From: Asterionellopsis glacialis
Lineage: Eukaryota > Bacillariophyta > Plagiogrammaphyceae > Rhaphoneidales > Asterionellopsidaceae
Length of the DNA stretch: 11,294 nt
Assembly: GCA_014885115.2 (NCBI GenBank)
Contig: WKLE02001905.1
Span: forward strand, 5,519 to 16,812
Direction: 5' to 3'
Shown: piece after piece, positions 7,894-11,294 of the stretch
Numbering within the stretch: the stretch's first letter is position 1
Layout: each line of letters begins with the position of its first letter
Notes under the pieces: model-generated
The model's input: only the letters and a program-made list of their open reading frames with translations
Databases searched by the model: none
Told to the model about the DNA's origin: nothing
Translations under genes and position numbers: made by a program

Positions 7894-8057
7894 GATCAGG
7901 AATTAAAAATTATGTCCACAGAAGGGACTTTTGTGAAACATTATGGGGAATTTATAAGAGTTGGAAGATAATCTCGTCTTTTCTCGTGCCAGTCTTTTCT
8001 CAACGATTCGATCTATTACAAAAGCTCGTAAAAAAGTCGCCTTCGTCCACTGTATGG
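7894..8057. other. 164-bp convergent 3' intergenic spacer
   Basis: It lies between the TAG of gene 1 and the TGA of gene 2, which point at each other. It must hold both 3' untranslated regions or they overlap. No canonical AATAAA occurs inside it. For gene 1 the nearest plus-strand AATAAA is at 8078-8083, within the last codons of gene 2, so the transcripts may overlap tail-to-tail. No RNA gene or repeat was seen. Confidence 0.7.
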
Positions 8058-11000
8058 TCAGGTTTCATCCTCGGGCAAATAAATAAGATGCATCCTTGAA
8101 TCTCGAGCCCCGACGGCAAGAACGCATTTACCGTCTGCGCTTTTTCCGTCATACATGACTGCATCCGACCAAATTTCACCACCAATCATGTATCTCCACA
8201 CACATTTTCCATCTTTAATTTTCAAGATGTCACCAGCAGTTGTACATGCGACTACTTGATTGTTGTTAATCGCCGTGCTTTTGGCATAAACTACAGCTTT
8301 TGCATCTACTTCCCAGTAAGTTTTTGAGAATTCCACCTTGTCGATACATCTAAGGACTCCATCATGGCAACCAATAACTATATGGTCATCTTGTAGCAGG
8401 ATAGGACCACTAAAAATAGGTTTTGTTGTCACTTTCGTACATTGGCTGAATTTCAATGTTTGGACGCATAGATTGTGAAAGAACCCAGCAATATCACAGA
8501 TTACAACACGATTGTCGTCTATTGTCAAAAGATCGGCATATACAGGAGCTAATGAACTGTGTGGGATAACATTCATGACTGAACCACTTTTCTCGACGAT
8601 GGCAACACCAACCTCCCAATCCGAAAATGCATAAATCACTGTAGAAGAGCCATCTCTTGTTACAATCGCAGGTTTTGATTCAATCTCAGATGGCAATTCT
8701 TGTCTTATGATACACGTGCCGTCGATGGGGTGGATCACATTCAATGTCCTACCCGAAACAACGTAAAGGTTGCCATCTACGACAACAGGAGTGCTCTTAA
8801 TTGTTCCAGAAACCTCTTTCGCCCATTTAGGTGCCTTTTCCAAAGCAAGATCTATCGCAACAACAATACCCTTGTTACCATCCAGATCGTAACCACAAAC
8901 TATCAATGATTCATCCTTTACGACAACCATACTAGCTTGAATCTTCCAACCCAAATCATAACATCCACACACTTTTTTTGTATCATCAAGCTTTATTCTT
9001 TGAACGACACCTCCCTGGCAAGCTCCATAAACGGAATTACCATAGATAAGCGGTGCTGCATCAACACAAGCTTTGAACTGAACTCCTATGTGATGTTTTG
9101 ATATTCGAGAGAGCGGCCGAGGATTAAATGCTACCGTAGGAATATGTTCATTTCTTTCAATTCTCCTTCTTTTGAGACTTTTGATAGCTTTCTCTTCCTC
9201 GTGATCAGCAAGCAGCATCTGTCTCAAGCATTGTAATGTGTCAGACTCAATAATATTCTTCGCTGTTAGTTTATCGTTTTGACAAATTCCTTCAACTTTG
9301 AATTTATACAGGAGTGTGACCGCCAAAGCGCTGTCACCTCCCAACTCCACAAATGATGACGAGGAATTTTCTGTCACGGTAACACCTAGTACTTCTGACA
9401 CTACGGTAAGGAATTTGTCGGCATGGTTGATTTCTGGAGCACTACCAGCTATTCTTTTAGGGGAATCACTATCGTCACGCAGCTGACGAAGACATTCCTG
9501 GATAATTTGTTTTACTCTAGTTCGATCAACTTTCCCTGCACCACCACTACTCGTAGGGATCGATGGACGGAAGAAAATCATCTTTGGTATGAGATTCCAA
9601 GGGATACCTGCGTCTCTCATGGTTTCTCTCCGAAAACGAATTTTTTTACCACGGCTGTCATCTACTAACATATAAACTTCCTTGTTTATAATACAAGCTA
9701 CCGATTGACATCCACGAGTACCACCATCTTGTTTGGAAGAGTACACGGAAGTGAACGCTGCTTCCACCTCCGATGGAGATGTTAAAACACCATTTATTTT
9801 ACACATATCATCTGAACGACCTTTGACATACCATATTCCATCTTGACAAAACCCAATATCACCAGTACCAAATGGATCAAAACTTGGATGATTATGAGAT
9901 TGGATGTTGCTTTTCAAATACCCATTGGACAAATTACCTGATATAAGGAGTTGGTTATTTGAATCGGAAGACATTGTCACGCCAGGTATAGGAGACCCCA
10001 CAGCTACAACATGATTCACAACCGGACGTTTCATATCTGTAAGAATGGCACATGCAACATCTCCCGTAGACTCTGTTTGACCATACAAATTCAAAAGTTT
10101 GGTAGTTGAAAGCCATTTTGTCTTTTGATACTGCAGCAAAAGTCCCTCAGGACAGGGTTCGCCAGAAATTATAATCATTTCTAACGAAGAGTGATGTTTC
10201 TTCTCCATTTGTCTTTCATCTTGTTCAATACTAAAGCAATCGTCTTGGTAATAATTGGGCGTCATGCCAATAAGTAGTTGTGATAATTGTGATGGAAGCA
10301 TGGCGACTCTTGTAATGATATCTTTATGAGGTGATTGGAGTAATATAGATATACCCCTGGCAGATAATTCATCGGGAGGTAATGCATACAATCGTGATGG
10401 TGGAAAAAGTAATGAGGAAAAAACTTCTGTGATGGAATCCACAAACGTCAATTTCGACCTCCGTACAACCACTGTTCGGTATGTGGATGGGAATTTTTCA
10501 CCAAACCATAAAAGACGATTCATTGTGCTTTGGTGACTCCCCACAACAGCCTTGGGTCTTTTGCCCGATGTACCGCTTGTAAACAAAACATATAAATCGT
10601 CATCATCACCATCTTCATGTTGTTGCACTGGAGATAATTGTTGTATAGATTGCGGAACGTCCATAGGTTCCAACATATCACCATTGTCATTCAGATAAAT
10701 AACATTATGTACGCCTGCATTAGCAAAATTTGTTACAATAGGGTCTGTATCATCCTTACACCGTACAATAGCTACAATTTTTATACGATTAGTCTCCTCA
10801 GTACTTTGGAGTTTGTCGTTGTCTCGTGTACTTGCACGATCGCTCGTTTGTAATGTTTGAACTACCGTACGTAATCGATCACCCACGTGATACTCATCTA
10901 TACTTACAGGTACAAACGGAACACATATTCTCATACATGCAAGCATAGCTACAACTTCAGCAGCAACACCATTTCGTAAATCTAATAAAACATACGTTGG

Positions 11001-11294
11001 TCGATATCGATATAATAACTGAGATGCCAATGTCTGCGAAGCATGTTGTAATTCATAATAACATAGAGAGGAGGAAGAAGACAGTGGCGATAATTGGGGG
11101 TTTTCGCATGGAATTCCATCACCATTAGCAGAAGATGTTGTTGTCGTTGTTGTTTTCGACGAAGGACGACCAATAATTATTGCATCTCGTTCACCTTGCT
11201 CGAAACATATCGAATCAAAGAATGAAACTATACTACGACTACGGCTACTTTTTTTGTTTCTTTTTGAAGTACAAGTTGTTGTTGGAGATACTGA
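8058..11294 (-). CDS. AASDH: AASDH/ACSF4-like adenylation-carrier-PQQ propeller protein (5' partial)
   Basis: The stop is TGA at 8058-8060. The frame runs uninterrupted to the right edge, giving 1,078 visible residues, and contains no Met in the outermost 88, so the start lies outside. A start at 11030 would be TTG and would cut off the beginning of the adenylation fold, so it is rejected. Order of domains: adenylation (about 22-600), carrier (623-698), PQQ-type propeller (733-1078). This order is characteristic of AASDH (ACSF4, U26), which activates an amino or carboxylic acid as its adenylate and loads it on the carrier; the vertebrate protein is reported to activate beta-alanine, while an aminoadipate-semialdehyde role was proposed earlier. 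The substrate here cannot be read. No targeting signal can be judged without the N-terminus. Family assignment is strong; strict orthology is untested. Confidence 0.88.
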   Translation of the reverse strand, partial: SVSPTTTCTSKRNKKSSRSRSIVSFFDSICFEQGERDAIIIGRPSSKTTTTTTSSANGDGIPCENPQLSPLSSSSSLCYYELQHASQTLASQLLYRYRPTYVLLDLRNGVAAEVVAMLACMRICVPFVPVSIDEYHVGDRLRTVVQTLQTSDRASTRDNDKLQSTEETNRIKIVAIVRCKDDTDPIVTNFANAGVHNVIYLNDNGDMLEPMDVPQSIQQLSPVQQHEDGDDDDLYVLFTSGTSGKRPKAVVGSHQSTMNRLLWFGEKFPSTYRTVVVRRSKLTFVDSITEVFSSLLFPPSRLYALPPDELSARGISILLQSPHKDIITRVAMLPSQLSQLLIGMTPNYYQDDCFSIEQDERQMEKKHHSSLEMIIISGEPCPEGLLLQYQKTKWLSTTKLLNLYGQTESTGDVACAILTDMKRPVVNHVVAVGSPIPGVTMSSDSNNQLLISGNLSNGYLKSNIQSHNHPSFDPFGTGDIGFCQDGIWYVKGRSDDMCKINGVLTSPSEVEAAFTSVYSSKQDGGTRGCQSVACIINKEVYMLVDDSRGKKIRFRRETMRDAGIPWNLIPKMIFFRPSIPTSSGGAGKVDRTRVKQIIQECLRQLRDDSDSPKRIAGSAPEINHADKFLTVVSEVLGVTVTENSSSSFVELGGDSALAVTLLYKFKVEGICQNDKLTAKNIIESDTLQCLRQMLLADHEEEKAIKSLKRRRIERNEHIPTVAFNPRPLSRISKHHIGVQFKACVDAAPLIYGNSVYGACQGGVVQRIKLDDTKKVCGCYDLGWKIQASMVVVKDESLIVCGYDLDGNKGIVVAIDLALEKAPKWAKEVSGTIKSTPVVVDGNLYVVSGRTLNVIHPIDGTCIIRQELPSEIESKPAIVTRDGSSTVIYAFSDWEVGVAIVEKSGSVMNVIPHSSLAPVYADLLTIDDNRVVICDIAGFFHNLCVQTLKFSQCTKVTTKPIFSGPILLQDDHIVIGCHDGVLRCIDKVEFSKTYWEVDAKAVVYAKSTAINNNQVVACTTAGDILKIKDGKCVWRYMIGGEIWSDAVMYDGKSADGKCVLAVGARDSRMHLIYLPEDET
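8061..9098 (-). other. PQQ/quinoprotein-type beta-propeller of gene 2
   Basis: About 346 residues after a short basic linker (LKRRRIERNE). I count about eight degenerate blade repeats, each a 'sxPv...ng.vyv.s..g.l..id' phrase: DAAPLIYGNSVYGACQGG, ASMVVVKDESLIVCG, STPVVVDGNLYVVSGRTLNV, SKPAIVTRDGSSTVIYAF, PVYADLLTIDDNRVVICD, SGPILLQDDHIVIGCHDG, KSTAINNNQVVACTTAGD and SDAVMYDGKSADGKCVLAVG. This is the expected C-terminal domain of AASDH. Whether it binds pyrroloquinoline quinone cannot be decided from these motifs. Confidence 0.85.
9201..9428 (-). other. Phosphopantetheine carrier (PCP/ACP) domain of gene 2
   Basis: Residues about 623-698. VVSEVLGVTV forms helix 1, followed by the attachment motif FVELGGDSALAVTLLYKF. 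The Ser that would carry 4'-phosphopantetheine is residue 655 (nt 9330-9332). Downstream, LTAKNIIESDTLQCLRQML matches the end of the fold. Activity would need a phosphopantetheinyl transferase encoded elsewhere. Confidence 0.92.
9495..11231 (-). other. Adenylation (AMP-binding) domain of gene 2
   Basis: Residues about 22-600 from the right edge. The opening SIVSFFDSICFEQGERDAII and later CYYELQHASQTLASQLL match the start of AMP-binding domains. Core motifs: A3 LFTSGTSGKRPKAVVGSH, A5 NLYGQTESTGD, A7 FGTGDIGF, A8 GRSDDMCKINGVLTSPSEVE, and A10 SGGAGKVDRTRV with the catalytic Lys at residue 588 (nt 9531-9533). The A3 loop carries one extra residue (GKRPK instead of GxPK). A Ser/Thr/Pro-rich insert lies between the first strand and the YYEL motif. 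Confidence 0.93.
11136..11153 (-). repeat. Trinucleotide ACA repeat coding six Thr in gene 2
   Basis: On the minus strand the codons are ACA, ACG and four more ACA/ACA-type units giving TTTTTT, within a Ser/Thr/Lys-rich insert (SSKTTTTTTSSANGDG) of the adenylation domain's N-terminal part. A second Ser run (SSSSS, 11067-11081) is nearby. Such tracts are prone to length variation. Confidence 0.7.

Noticed and set aside
10638..10853. 71-residue plus-strand open frame within gene 2
   Set aside because: It is antisense to the adenylation domain, and its composition and lack of motifs fit a shadow frame.

Overview
This looks like nuclear DNA of a protist, most likely a diatom or another stramenopile. 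The pointers are two large multidomain eukaryotic proteins, two short GT-AG introns (85 and 168 nt), a standard genetic code, compact spacing and moderately AT-leaning coding sequence. The lineage is an inference from gene style; no marker gene fixes it. There is no sign of bacterial, organellar or mobile DNA. The window holds parts of two convergent genes, both of which run off its ends at their 5' sides.

Gene 1 (plus strand, left edge to 7893) is one gene in three exons that naive frame reading breaks into three ORFs. Spliced, it gives at least 2,545 residues of a chromodomain-helicase (CHD6-9/Kismet-like) remodeler. In order it carries an HMG box, a bromodomain, a PHD-type zinc finger, a chromodomain, a PDZ-like domain, a long acidic region, a NUMOD1/IENR-like segment, the SNF2 ATPase, a CHD-type post-ATPase segment, a charged linker, a predicted helical segment, a second bromodomain, a lysine/aspartate-rich region with nuclear localisation signals, and a third bromodomain at the C-terminus. 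Residue numbers for this protein count the Met at nt 27 as 1, although the frame stays open upstream of it.

A 164-bp spacer (7894-8057) separates the two stop codons. Gene 2 (minus strand, 8058 to the right edge) is an adenylate-forming enzyme with an adenylation domain, a phosphopantetheine carrier domain and a C-terminal PQQ-type beta-propeller. That is the layout of AASDH/ACSF4 (U26). No intron is visible in it. Residue numbers for this protein count from the right window edge.

The two genes are unlikely to be functionally linked; they are simply tail-to-tail neighbours. The most notable content is the architecture of gene 1: histone-mark readers, DNA-binding modules and a PDZ-like module assembled around one CHD motor.
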